A DNA stretch of 64,000 nt. Source: Deltaproteobacteria bacterium (GTDB taxonomy: Bacteria; Myxococcota_A; JAADFL01). A model generated the notes under the pieces. The model did not search any database. It saw only the letters and a program-made list of their open reading frames with translations, and was not told the DNA's origin. Of the stretch, positions 56,132 through 64,000 are shown one piece after another. Each line of letters starts with the position of its first letter. Position 1 is the stretch's first letter. Location of the stretch: the NCBI GenBank assembly GCA_013152945.1, contig JAADFL010000006.1, positions 1 through 64,000 on the forward strand. Direction: 5' to 3'. The translations under genes were made by a program, and so were the position numbers.

Positions 56132-57484
56132 ATGAATACATTGAAGGCACTTCGGTTTTTTCTGATCACAATTATTTTCCCTCTTTTCATTTTGCAGGGC
56201 TGTGGGAACGGTTCTTCGCCGAACAAGACAGGAGACTCGGACATAGATACTGATACTGATACCGATTCCGACACCGACGCTGATACGGATATGGATACCG
56301 ATACGGATACGGACACTGATACAGGAACCCATACAGGCCCGTGCAAGACGGATACGGACTGCGGTGCTCCTGCAAAGGTATGCAATGATGGAGATTGCGT
56401 GCCGGGTTGTCACATGCCCGGGGGCCAAAAGTGCCCTTATGGAAAAAATTGCGACCCAAGCACGGGAAGGTGTTCCAATGGAGGAGATGTGGACACGGAT
56501 ACGGATATAGACACAGACACAGACACTGATACTGATACTGATACTGATACCGATACCGGTACCGACACTGACACGTCGGGTTATCCTTGTGCCGATCCCG
56601 GGGCAGGATTCAATGAAAACAATCCCGGAATAAACGTATCATTGACAATTTCCGTAATCGACATGATGGCACAGCCGACCGGCGTGGCTGCCGGCGCCTT
56701 TTTGCCAACGGCAAGAGAAGACTTTGAGCCCAATGACGACAAGGAATCCAAGATACCGCTGGATTCGTGTGTTGTGGTGAAAAACGAGGAAAAGCAGCCC
56801 AAGTGCACGTCTGATACGGATTGCAGTCCTGAACAAAAATGCCTTCCCGACAAGGACAACAACGGCCAGCCTATCAAGAACAGTGAACACTGTGTAACAC
56901 AACGGGACCCCATGGATGTAGGTCCTTTCACAATAGATGGATTCAACGGCGGCAGAATGACATTCAATTACAATACAAATCAAAACGGTGCATACACGGC
57001 CACACAGGACGGCTCCATGGACCCTGGCAAGATAGCCACAGGAAAGAAGTACATAATACGGGGAAATGGTGACACCGGCAAGGGTCTGGGGCCGTTCGGG
57101 GGAAGCTTATACGTTCCAAAAAAGATGCAATTGACTTACCCCGAAGTGAGCCAGGGACAGGGCGGCCTGCCGGAGATTACGGTCGATACCAATTCCGATC
57201 TCAAACTTGAATGGAGCGGCGGGAACCTTGATGGGACCGTGCTGATTTCGCTTACAGGCGGTTCCATGCAAGGAGGCGCCACGGTCGAATGCCGTGTCTC
57301 GGATGATGGAAGCTTCACCATTCCTGCAGACAAGGTACAGGCTGCCGGACTGGCTCCGTACTCCTTCTTCAACATGCTTTCACTCACGAGGAAATCAATA
57401 GGCAGGATTTGTGGTCAGGGCATAACGGTCTGTGACGTAAGCAGCGAAATGACCATGCTTGTGAACGTGGCGAAGGCACAATGA
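56132..57484 (+). CDS. Lipoprotein with two (DT)n tracts and a Cys-rich unit
   Basis: 450 residues from ATG 56132 with GGAGGT five bases upstream. The signal ends in lipobox ILQGC. Order: first Asp-Thr tract (residues about 36-67), one Cys-rich unit (CKTDTDCGAPAKVCN, NCDPSTGRCSNG) of the same type as in 11707-16382, second Asp-Thr tract (about 119-148), then a beta-rich globular C-terminus with another short Cys-rich insertion (CTSDTDCSPEQKC). The C-terminus is unlike any fold I know. Probably a surface-anchored binding protein related in design to the other lipoproteins here. Confidence 0.75.
   Translation: MNTLKALRFFLITIIFPLFILQGCGNGSSPNKTGDSDIDTDTDTDSDTDADTDMDTDTDTDTDTGTHTGPCKTDTDCGAPAKVCNDGDCVPGCHMPGGQKCPYGKNCDPSTGRCSNGGDVDTDTDIDTDTDTDTDTDTDTDTGTDTDTSGYPCADPGAGFNENNPGINVSLTISVIDMMAQPTGVAAGAFLPTAREDFEPNDDKESKIPLDSCVVVKNEEKQPKCTSDTDCSPEQKCLPDKDNNGQPIKNSEHCVTQRDPMDVGPFTIDGFNGGRMTFNYNTNQNGAYTATQDGSMDPGKIATGKKYIIRGNGDTGKGLGPFGGSLYVPKKMQLTYPEVSQGQGGLPEITVDTNSDLKLEWSGGNLDGTVLISLTGGSMQGGATVECRVSDDGSFTIPADKVQAAGLAPYSFFNMLSLTRKSIGRICGQGITVCDVSSEMTMLVNVAKAQ
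56234..56334 (+). repeat. First (GAYACN)n tract of the two-tract lipoprotein
   Basis: About 17 hexamers, Asp-Thr with Asp-Ser, Asp-Ala and Asp-Met variants, directly after the lipobox region. Confidence 0.85.
56486..56575 (+). repeat. Second (GAYACN)n tract of the two-tract lipoprotein
   Basis: About 15 hexamers, separated from the first tract by one Cys-rich unit. Two tracts bracketing a single module suggest the hexamer array duplicated with or jumped around the module. Confidence 0.85.
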
Positions 57485-57530
57485 CGGCGGCGTAAATCGA
57501 CCTCTACGGTGCTCGAAGGGAGGGCCGTGC

Positions 57531-58283
57531 ATGGGATGGATGGGAAAGATTCTGGGCGGGGGCCTCGGATACATGTTCGGCGGGCCGCTCGGCGCCGTGT
57601 TGGGTGCAGCAGTGGGCCACGGCTTCGATCTTGCGGAGCACGATGAGTCGTACGGCGACCGGCATGCGGAATTTCTCGATGATCAGCGCCAAGCCGCGTT
57701 CTTTACCGCAATGTTCTCGATGCTGGGAAAGCTCGCAAAAGCTGATGGAGTAGTTTCAAAACAGGAAATCGAAGTTGTGGATAATTTCATGCGAAGTGAG
57801 CTGGGACTGAATGAAGAAGGAAGAAGACTGGGAATAAGGATATTCGAAGAGGCAAAGAACAGCAATACCAGCTTCAGCGACTTCGCCGAGCATTTTTACC
57901 AGGTGGTCGGCGGAAAACCACAGGTCCTGAACAACATGATGGACCTGCTCATGAGAGTCGCCATGGCCGACGGCGTGCTTGATCCGGGGGAAGAAGCAAT
58001 GCTCAAACAGGCAGCCCGGATCTTCAATATCCCGGTCCAGGATTTCGAAGAGTTCAAGCGGTCACGGGGAAACGACCTGAATGCATGTTACGCAGTCCTT
58101 GGAGCAAGCCCTGACGATTCCATGGAAGAGATCAAACACAAGTACAGGAAACTGGCGCAGGAGTACCATCCTGATGTCATAATGGCCAAGGGCCTGCCCG
58201 AAGAATTCATCAAGTTTGCGAACCAGAAGTTCCAGGAAATACAGGACGCATATGAAAAAATCCGTGCAGCACGGCACGGGTAG
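57531..58283 (+). CDS. TerB / DnaJ co-chaperone (DjlA-like)
   Basis: 250 residues. A Gly-rich hydrophobic N-terminus (MGWMGKILGGGLGYMFGGPLG) could insert in or lie on the membrane. A TerB-like helical domain follows (FTAMFSMLGKLAKADGVVSK and LLMRVAMADGVLDPGEEAML, the acidic repeats of TerB). The C-terminal J domain has CYAVLGASPDDSMEEIKHKYRKL and the DnaK-activating HPD (EYHPDV). Layout matches DjlA, an inner-membrane DnaK partner. It lies 46 bases after the lipoprotein gene. Confidence 0.9.
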   Translation: MGWMGKILGGGLGYMFGGPLGAVLGAAVGHGFDLAEHDESYGDRHAEFLDDQRQAAFFTAMFSMLGKLAKADGVVSKQEIEVVDNFMRSELGLNEEGRRLGIRIFEEAKNSNTSFSDFAEHFYQVVGGKPQVLNNMMDLLMRVAMADGVLDPGEEAMLKQAARIFNIPVQDFEEFKRSRGNDLNACYAVLGASPDDSMEEIKHKYRKLAQEYHPDVIMAKGLPEEFIKFANQKFQEIQDAYEKIRAARHG

Positions 58284-58546
58284 AAGAAAAATCTTGTACT
58301 GACAAACTCGTTTTTCAGCTCCGCCCCGGGGCCTGGCGGAATGCATCTCATTCGATTGAAAGGAAAGTATAATCGTCTTCAGCATGTTTTCTCTGCCGGC
58401 TTAAAGGCGTCGACAAGTTTATTTTGACAAAAAATGTTCACCTGCCAACCAAACCAACCCAACCAATGAGCCCATGAAAAGAGAAACTTATGAACCCTTT
58501 TCCGGTCCTGCCCAGGCATTATTCCCTGTTGAAAAATAAGCATGCC

Positions 58547-59611
58547 TCATCTTGCACACCTGACCCACCTGGACGGGTTTATTGTCCTGCCCTTGTACCT
58601 GATCTCGAAGTACAGTTTGGGCTTTCTGACCGAACCGGTATCACCTGTTCTGCCGATTATTTCACCGGCTCTTACTTCGCTTGCATCAGACACGTCGATC
58701 TTGGAAAGGTGCGCGTAAAGTGAATAGAACCCGCCGCCGTGGTTCAGGATTATCACCTGACCAAAGGCCTTGAACCAGCCCGAGTAAGCTACCTTACCGT
58801 CAAAGATCGCCATGATCTCCTGTCCTACTTTTGTATCGAAACTCAACCCCGGATGCCTGATTTCAACTTTGAGCACAGGATCTTCCAGCACGCCGAAACC
58901 CCGTTTGATGCGGGCATGCACCGGGCAAATCATCCTTCCCCTGGCCATTCGGAATGCCCTGCCGGAAACAAGGGTGTTTTTTTTTGGATGTGAAAGCATG
59001 TCTTTCATATGCTTGATGGCCTGCAGGCTCTCGTTCAACCTTTCTCTTCGCATTCCCTCGTTGTGCATTATTTTTTCGAGCAGGGCCTGTTTGTTTTTTC
59101 GCTCTCTTTGAGCATCCTGCTGAGCCCTTAACAGTGCGCCCTTCAGCTCGGTAAAGGCCTTTTTTTTCGCTTCCAGGTCCCTGTGCGTCTCATTAAGTTT
59201 CCTGATGGTATTTCCATATTCCCTTATCCGGCCGGAATCCTTTCCCAGTAGAACCTGCAGATAATATAACCTGGCCCTCATGTTCTTTATCGAGTCCTTT
59301 CCGAGGAGCAGACCCACAAGCCCTTCCCTGGAAATGCGTGATAGGACTCTTAATCTTTTTTTCAGCCCGGCCCGTTGCCTTTCCAGCCGCGCCTTTAAAT
59401 TCATGGACAAGGACTCTCCTTGCCGAATCGATTTCTCGGTTTCTTCTATCTTCCGGTGAATCCAATCCAATTCCCTGGATCTGCTCTGTATCTCTTTGTC
59501 CAGTTGCTCGATACGCTCCAGCAATGAAGTCCGGTCCTGTTGCAAACCGGCCAGGACCGGCAATACCAAAAAAAAGACAGCGTATTTCGAGGATGCCCGG
59601 ACGGTTTTCAT
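58547..59611 (-). CDS. EnvC-like murein hydrolase activator (degenerate LytM/M23 domain)
   Basis: 354 residues with an N-terminal signal. A coiled coil covers about 25-215, then a LytM domain (about 235-350). The zinc residues of active M23 peptidases are not kept: the first motif reads EIRHPGLSFDTKVG and the final HxH is replaced by KPKLYFEIRYKGR, just as in EnvC. EnvC-type proteins do not cut murein but switch on amidases when pulled by FtsEX. The gene follows ftsX by seven bases, which supports this assignment strongly. Confidence 0.88.
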   Translation of the reverse strand: MKTVRASSKYAVFFLVLPVLAGLQQDRTSLLERIEQLDKEIQSRSRELDWIHRKIEETEKSIRQGESLSMNLKARLERQRAGLKKRLRVLSRISREGLVGLLLGKDSIKNMRARLYYLQVLLGKDSGRIREYGNTIRKLNETHRDLEAKKKAFTELKGALLRAQQDAQRERKNKQALLEKIMHNEGMRRERLNESLQAIKHMKDMLSHPKKNTLVSGRAFRMARGRMICPVHARIKRGFGVLEDPVLKVEIRHPGLSFDTKVGQEIMAIFDGKVAYSGWFKAFGQVIILNHGGGFYSLYAHLSKIDVSDASEVRAGEIIGRTGDTGSVRKPKLYFEIRYKGRTINPSRWVRCAR

Positions 59612-59618
59612 CGTATGC

Positions 59619-60500
59619 TCACTGGCATTTCTTCAAAACGCTTCCTATGGCGAGAAAGCTGCCCGTTATTCCCAGCAATGCCCCGGCTGCAGCCAAGACA
59701 AACATTATCGGGGGAGCCAGGAAAAACACGTCCGTCTTGCCAAAGGCCAGGGATAAAAGTTCTTTCGCCTTTGGGGCCGCCGCCTCGTAAACAAGCAGTA
59801 AGGTTGCCAAGGCCAGCCCGGCTCCGATAATGCCTTCCAGTGCGCCTTCCACGAGAAAAGGTGCCCTTACGTATGAATCGCTTGCGCCCACGAGCTTCAA
59901 AACTTCTATCTCGTCCCGCCTGGAATAGATGGACGACCGCAAAGTACTTGCGACAAGAAATGCCGAGACAAAGAGTGCAGCCATACCGATGATTATGCCC
60001 GCGTACACCATGAACTTGATCAATGCTTCGAGTCGTTCCAGCCAAGATCCTCCATAGTCGACTTCATCTACTCCGGGCAAGGCGGACAAGGAGGTGGAAA
60101 GAGTCTCGAGAGATTTTTTCGATGTGTTTTTCGGTATCACCTCGATTGATCTGGGAAGAGGATTGCCCTGGACCGCATCAAGCAGGCCCTGCACCTTTGC
60201 AATGGATGATTGGAGCCTTTGAAGTGCTTCTTGTTTGTCTACGAGGCGGACTTCAAGAACGCCAGGCAATTTGGCAGAGGTCGCCCTGAGCAACTCTGCA
60301 TCTGCATCGTCGCTGAGATATGCAATGACAACCGCCTGGGTTCGCACACCACCGACCATGAGATACAGGTTTTGAACCACCAGGCTGTAACCTCCAAGGA
60401 GGAGCAGGGACGCTGCGATTGTACCAATGGTGAGCATGGTGGAACCCGGGTTTCGGCGCAGGTTGTACACGGTCTCTTGCAGGAGTAAATCAGGCCTCAT
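59619..60500 (-). CDS. ftsX: Cell division permease FtsX
   Basis: 293 residues. An N-terminal cytoplasmic tail and first membrane helix (MLTIGTIAASLLLLGGYSLVV), a periplasmic domain with LPGVLEVRLVDKQEAL typical of FtsX, then three further helices in a FtsX/MacB core (IIIGMAALFVSAFLVASTLRSSIYSRRDEIEVLKLVGAS). FtsX passes ATP-driven shape changes from FtsE to EnvC across the membrane. The start shares one base with the ftsE stop. Confidence 0.94.
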   Translation of the reverse strand: MRPDLLLQETVYNLRRNPGSTMLTIGTIAASLLLLGGYSLVVQNLYLMVGGVRTQAVVIAYLSDDADAELLRATSAKLPGVLEVRLVDKQEALQRLQSSIAKVQGLLDAVQGNPLPRSIEVIPKNTSKKSLETLSTSLSALPGVDEVDYGGSWLERLEALIKFMVYAGIIIGMAALFVSAFLVASTLRSSIYSRRDEIEVLKLVGASDSYVRAPFLVEGALEGIIGAGLALATLLLVYEAAAPKAKELLSLAFGKTDVFFLAPPIMFVLAAAGALLGITGSFLAIGSVLKKCQ

Positions 60501-61168
60501 CAGTTTTCCGGCAATCCCGGCTCCAGGCGTCCCTTCTCCAGGCGGAGTACCCTGTGAGCGCGTGCCTGGATGAGATCATAGGCATGAGTTGCAAGCAGGA
60601 CCGTTGTTCCCCTGACATTTATCCTTTCAAAGAGTTCCAGGATTTCCAGTGACATTTCCGGGTCCAGATTGCCTGTGGGTTCGTCGGCGAGGAGCAGCAC
60701 GGGTTCGACCACGAGCGCTCTTGCGATTGCCATCCTCTGTTTTTCTCCTCCAGACAGGGCCGGAGGATAGGCGTCCGCCTTGTGGCGAAGTCCCACCCAA
60801 GCAAGCATTTCTTCCGCCTTGGCTCTTGCCTCCTTTTTTCCAAGCCCCTGTACACGCACGGCAAGAGCAATGTTTTCCACTGCCGTAAGCCTGTCTATAA
60901 GCCTGAAGTCCTGGAATACCACTCCAATCCGTTGCCTCAAGGCGGCTATTTCATGTCTCTTGGGCCTGGTGATGTTTTTCCCATCGAACAGGATTTGCCC
61001 ACGTGTAGCACTTTCGGCTCCGAAAAGGAGTTTGAGCAAGGTGGTCTTGCCTGCGCCGCTCCTGCCTGTAAGGAATACGAATTCACTTCTCTCCACCCTG
61101 AAACTGACCTCTTGCAATGCAATCAGATCATGCCCGTACGTCTTGGTGACGTGGAAGAGCTGGATCAC
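60500..61168 (-). CDS. ftsE: Cell division ATP-binding protein FtsE
   Basis: 222 residues. Walker A TGRSGAGKTT, Q-loop VVFQDFRLIDRLT, signature LSGGEKQRMAIARAL, Walker B LLLADEPTGNLDPE and switch His in LLATHAYDL. FQDFRLID and TGNLD are typical of FtsE. It works with FtsX at the septum. It starts two bases after the small conserved gene upstream. Confidence 0.95.
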   Translation of the reverse strand: MIQLFHVTKTYGHDLIALQEVSFRVERSEFVFLTGRSGAGKTTLLKLLFGAESATRGQILFDGKNITRPKRHEIAALRQRIGVVFQDFRLIDRLTAVENIALAVRVQGLGKKEARAKAEEMLAWVGLRHKADAYPPALSGGEKQRMAIARALVVEPVLLLADEPTGNLDPEMSLEILELFERINVRGTTVLLATHAYDLIQARAHRVLRLEKGRLEPGLPEN

Positions 61169-61170
61169 GA

Positions 61171-61785
61171 TTATTGCTCCTTGCCGGAAGTGTTTTCTCG
61201 TGATGTTATGAAATCGATTACTACCTGGTCGAAACTACGTTCGGTTAAAATATCCGCGCCGAAAATTTTGGGCTTTCCATTTGTACTGGGGCGCTGTTCC
61301 TTTCCGGGTTGAAGCCCGGCACCGGGCCGTGTGGGCGATGTGTGAGGATTTACTGTCAGCCCGGCCCCGGCTCCTGCATCATGGCCCGGCAAAGGAGGTT
61401 TCTTGCTTGAAGAATGATCCGGTGCAACAGAGATCGCTACCTCGCTTTTTGCCTTAGGGCGGTCTTTTTCTTTAGAACCCGTTTCAACTGCGGGAAAAAT
61501 CCCGCTCGGTGTAACATCAGCCAATTTTGAAATGGTCGAGTCGAATTTGCCGTTGAAGAGTTCGTGCATGATTGTCTTGTGCTGCTCCTGCATGAGCTTG
61601 CGAACGGCATCCTCGTTTTCTCCTCTTTTGATTAATTCGCCGTACATCGTCTTCCTGGATGCGACGATGTTGCCGCCAAGGAAAATATGTGTGGTTATAA
61701 CAGGAACGGCAGGGCCGGAGTCTTCCGTCTGTACATGGAATGACTTTTCTTTGTATCTTACATTGTGGTTGAAACCAGGGATCAT
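61171..61785 (-). CDS. Conserved small protein ahead of ftsE
   Basis: 204 residues from ATG 61785; the longer frame is unsupported and the ribosome site GGGAG lies nine bases before this ATG. The first 90 residues (MIPGFNHNVRYKEKSFHVQT, THIFLGGNIVASRKTMYGEL) match a small family I remember from deltaproteobacteria whose function is unknown. The remainder is a Pro/Gly/Lys-rich linker and a short C-terminal helix (RSFDQVVIDFITSREN). Two bases from ftsE, so it is in the same operon. A link to cell-division control is possible but not shown. Confidence 0.7.
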   Translation of the reverse strand: MIPGFNHNVRYKEKSFHVQTEDSGPAVPVITTHIFLGGNIVASRKTMYGELIKRGENEDAVRKLMQEQHKTIMHELFNGKFDSTISKLADVTPSGIFPAVETGSKEKDRPKAKSEVAISVAPDHSSSKKPPLPGHDAGAGAGLTVNPHTSPTRPGAGLQPGKEQRPSTNGKPKIFGADILTERSFDQVVIDFITSRENTSGKEQ

Positions 61786-61853
61786 AATTATTTTCTCCCT
61801 TGCCTCGCCTGCCTTATTTTGCTTCCAATAATAAACATTATCACATATTTCTA

Positions 61854-63005
61854 TTACGAAGGCCCTTTTTCCGCAAGCCTGGCCTTGAGCATGGACAGGA
61901 ATTTTTCGCGGACACCGGGTTCCTTTGTCGAAAGCCGTCGTGCCGCCCATGCCAAATCCAATTCGCCATGTATGAACAACCAGGCGGAGAAGTCGTTGTT
62001 GAGTCCATGATTTTCGAATACTTCTTCAGGACAGCGGCTTATGCAATCCGCGAGATCCCGAAGATTGTGCGCCTTGGCTATTACCTTCCCCTTTGGTGTT
62101 TTGAATACAAAGTCTCCGAATCCCAAATGGGCAGCCATCAGGTTTTTCAATTCCGCCAAGAGCAGGTTTGATCCCTTCCACAGGAATACCGCTGAAGCAG
62201 CCTCTACTTCATGCACAATTTCCCTGTCATGGGATTGAACTATGATTGGTATGTTAGGCGCCCGTTCCTTTACATACCTGGTCAGCATAAGCCCGGCTTT
62301 TGGATCGAGTTTACCGTTCCTTGGGAATTCCAAGTCCGAAATGACACCCAGGAGCCCTTCTTTGCTCTCCTCGAAACATTGTTTGGCTGATTCGAAGTCC
62401 CGGCGATAGAGCAATAGGGGCCGGTTCGGCGTATCCGCCCACTCGTCCGCCTTGCCCTCCGGTTCATCCCGCCCAGCCAATTCCATTGCATTTCTCCGCA
62501 ATGCATCGAAGAGCAAGGGTATATATCTTGAGGCAAATCCTGCATCGTCTTCTACAAGCATAAGTGCCGCCCATTTTCTAACCAGGCGCTCGTGCTCGAA
62601 TGTAAACTCATCCTCGACAAGTTTAACAATCCAATGAAGCAGGGATGTGCTTCCATACCAAATGAAAACGTAATCAACACCCTTTATTTCAGGAACGGCC
62701 AATGCAGGCCCGGCATAGCGATCCTTGCCGGTTACCACCACTACCGGCAGGCCGGGCTGGATTTCCTTGACCTTTCTGCCGAGTTCAAAGCAGGACATGT
62801 CCGGAAGATCGAGGTCGGCCATTACCATATCCGTTTCTTGCATGCGAACCATGTCCAGCGCTTGCGAGGCCTTGTTAGCCAGCATGAATTCAGGAGCCCT
62901 GGAAATCGTGTCATTATCGTCCATACCGTGTTGCCGGAAGCCTGCCTGTCTCAAAAGGAACGCGTCGTACCTGGAACCCACAAGTATCAATTGCTTTACT
63001 TTCAT
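61854..63005 (-). CDS. Tandem receiver-domain protein
   Basis: 383 residues. It begins KQLILVGSRYDAFLLRQAG and has two receiver-like domains. The first contains MVMADLDLPDMSCFELG and VVVVTG; the second starts LMLVEDDAGF and has VISDLEFPRNG and IIVQSH. Both keep the phosphoacceptor-type Asp, although the lysine of the second is unclear. The C-terminal 80 residues hold LADCISRCPEEVFENHGLNN and FSAWLFIHGELDLAW. A similar N-terminal pair precedes the PEP-binding domain in some deltaproteobacterial PEP-synthase-like proteins, but that domain is absent here. It lies 68 bases upstream of the small conserved gene. Confidence 0.75.
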   Translation of the reverse strand: MKVKQLILVGSRYDAFLLRQAGFRQHGMDDNDTISRAPEFMLANKASQALDMVRMQETDMVMADLDLPDMSCFELGRKVKEIQPGLPVVVVTGKDRYAGPALAVPEIKGVDYVFIWYGSTSLLHWIVKLVEDEFTFEHERLVRKWAALMLVEDDAGFASRYIPLLFDALRRNAMELAGRDEPEGKADEWADTPNRPLLLYRRDFESAKQCFEESKEGLLGVISDLEFPRNGKLDPKAGLMLTRYVKERAPNIPIIVQSHDREIVHEVEAASAVFLWKGSNLLLAELKNLMAAHLGFGDFVFKTPKGKVIAKAHNLRDLADCISRCPEEVFENHGLNNDFSAWLFIHGELDLAWAARRLSTKEPGVREKFLSMLKARLAEKGPS

Positions 63006-63549
63006 TTCTCTTCACATTCTGATTTCATGGCGCCTATTCTTCACGGGCTGTATATAGACACCGGCCGTACTGCAATTTGAACTTGTAAGAGTCTAGCGCA
63101 GCTCTTGAGATAGCTCAAGACAGGATCTATAACCCCTGATTCCGCGTGCACGCGTGCAACCGTTCCCAGGTTGGTTTTCACGCTGCCAAAATTTATTTGA
63201 AATTATACGATGTTACATAATGTTGAAATCAGGCGGGTACCCCATTAAAAGTTATTACGGGCTTTTTAATAAATTGGCATATGCCATGGTAACACTGTAA
63301 TCAATCACCTTGAGAAGGGCATTCTAGGGAAGGGCATTCTACGAACCAGGCCCCCAATTCACCATGTCGAGGCATGCGATGGTCGATTGCAGATCTTCTT
63401 GCTGGACGCAACTCTCCGATATTACGTCGAAAAATAAAAATCCCGGACATCAACCTCGGTCGGGTACCTTCTATTCGCTTGCAGTCCGTTCCCTCCATGA
63501 TATAAACAATAGCAGATATTGTTTTATAAATTTGGAGGTAAAAAGCGAG
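63006..63549. other. Intergenic region with a partial repeat end
   Basis: No gene is supported. CCCAGGTTGGTTTTCACG at about 63165-63182 matches the outer end of the dispersed repeat at 44015-44265, followed by unrelated A/T-rich sequence. A short direct repeat GGGCATTCTA occurs twice near 63317-63342. The promoters of both flanking genes must lie here, but I could not pick them. Confidence 0.45.
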
Positions 63550-64000
63550 GTGAGTACAGTCCCGTATTGGGAGTATGCAACAATAATTATATGTTTACTC
63601 CTTTCAGGCTTTTTCTCTGCATCTGAAACAGCACTTACCGCCATATCCGAGGTCAAGGCCGGACATTTGATCGAAAGGTACCCCCGCTTGGGTTCCGGCT
63701 TGCAACTCTGGACCTCAAAGCCGGCCATGGTGCTGACATCGATTCTGGTAGGCAACAATCTTGTGAACATCGCAGCATCGGCCGTTGCAACAGACATTTC
63801 AGCCAGGCTGTTCTCTTCTTCCAGTTTGCCTATAGCCATTGGAATTATGACTTTCCTTGTACTGGTTTTCGGTGAGGTAATGCCCAAAAACTCGGTAAGG
63901 GCCAAGCCGGAAATGTATGCCATGATCTCTACACACATCCTGAGGCTCTTCTATTACGCCATTTGGCCGGTGACAATCCTGCTTTACGGCATCACCAAGG
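63550..64000 (+). CDS. DUF21/CNNM (CorC-HlyC family) membrane protein, 3' end outside window
   Basis: 150 residues from a GTG at 63550, with GGAGGT 11 bases upstream, open to the window edge. Hydrophobic helices with LSGFFSASETALTAISEVK and VLVFGEVMPKNSVRAKPE are the DUF21 signature of CNNM/CorC-like transporters involved in magnesium or cobalt efflux. The CBS-pair and CorC_HlyC parts, if present, lie beyond the window. Confidence 0.88.
   Translation, partial: MSTVPYWEYATIIICLLLSGFFSASETALTAISEVKAGHLIERYPRLGSGLQLWTSKPAMVLTSILVGNNLVNIAASAVATDISARLFSSSSLPIAIGIMTFLVLVFGEVMPKNSVRAKPEMYAMISTHILRLFYYAIWPVTILLYGITK

Noticed and set aside
63301-63498. 65-codon minus-strand frame near the right edge
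   Set aside because: No ribosome site, no domain, and it contains a short direct repeat; probably random.

Overview
The window looks like a chromosomal segment of an uncultured, probably anaerobic bacterium of the old Deltaproteobacteria, near Myxococcota/Bradymonadota-type lineages. This is inferred from gene content only. Lipoproteins with long Asp-Thr (DT)n linkers and Cys-rich repeats, a CFI-box protein, Tat and lipobox signals, a pilMNOPQ operon, a two-gene SUF-like system and a DsrMK-like module are the main pointers. Housekeeping genes are of moderate GC. Two blocks (about 9.1-11.5 kb and 40.0-44.0 kb) are visibly richer in G/C at third codon positions.

Layout. 1-8.3 kb (minus): the 3' truncated end of a DT-repeat lipoprotein, a four-gene unit add-yhaM-like-zinc-finger/TPR membrane protein-lipoprotein, and a 689-aa DT-repeat lipoprotein. 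8.6-16.4 kb: a small regulator-like protein, a GC-rich pair of secreted carbohydrate-related lipoproteins, and two tandem paralogous Cys-rich lipoproteins. 16.5-18.3 kb: an RRM RNA-binding protein, a dispersed repeat and a lipoprotein transcribed behind pilQ. 18.3-23.7 kb (minus): an XRE regulator followed by pilM-N-O-P-Q. 23.9-26.1 kb: a fusion of a fibronectin/DT/CFI-box protein with a beta-barrel-like domain.

26.4-35.7 kb (minus): a long run rpsB-tsf-pyrH-frr-uppS-cdsA-dxr-rseP-tsaB-asd, coupling translation, lipid and isoprenoid precursors, membrane proteolysis and tRNA modification. Divergent from it is sufC plus a single sufB/D gene carrying a one-base frameshift. A B12-binding-type radical SAM protein and a decayed transposase follow.

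40.0-44.0 kb (plus) is the most interesting part: a NarI/DsrM-like membrane cytochrome b, a DsrK/HdrD-like iron-sulfur protein with a complete response-regulator receiver domain fused to its C-terminus, and a PAS-PAS histidine kinase whose two PAS domains carry the same three-Cys motif. I read this as a candidate phospho-controlled quinone/thiol electron-transfer complex. It lies between transposase debris and a copy of the dispersed repeat.

44.4-52.6 kb (plus): rpmE, a DUF1385 protein, prfA, prmC, dnaG, rpoD, tRNA-Met(CAT) and a COG1579 zinc-ribbon coiled-coil protein. 52.6-58.3 kb (plus): a propeller lipoprotein with a frameshifted tail, a formylglycine-enzyme-like DT lipoprotein, a Tat-exported protein, another DT lipoprotein and a TerB-DnaJ co-chaperone. 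58.5-63.0 kb (minus): a tandem-receiver protein, a small conserved protein, ftsE, ftsX and an EnvC-like activator. The right edge holds the start of a DUF21/CNNM-type membrane protein.
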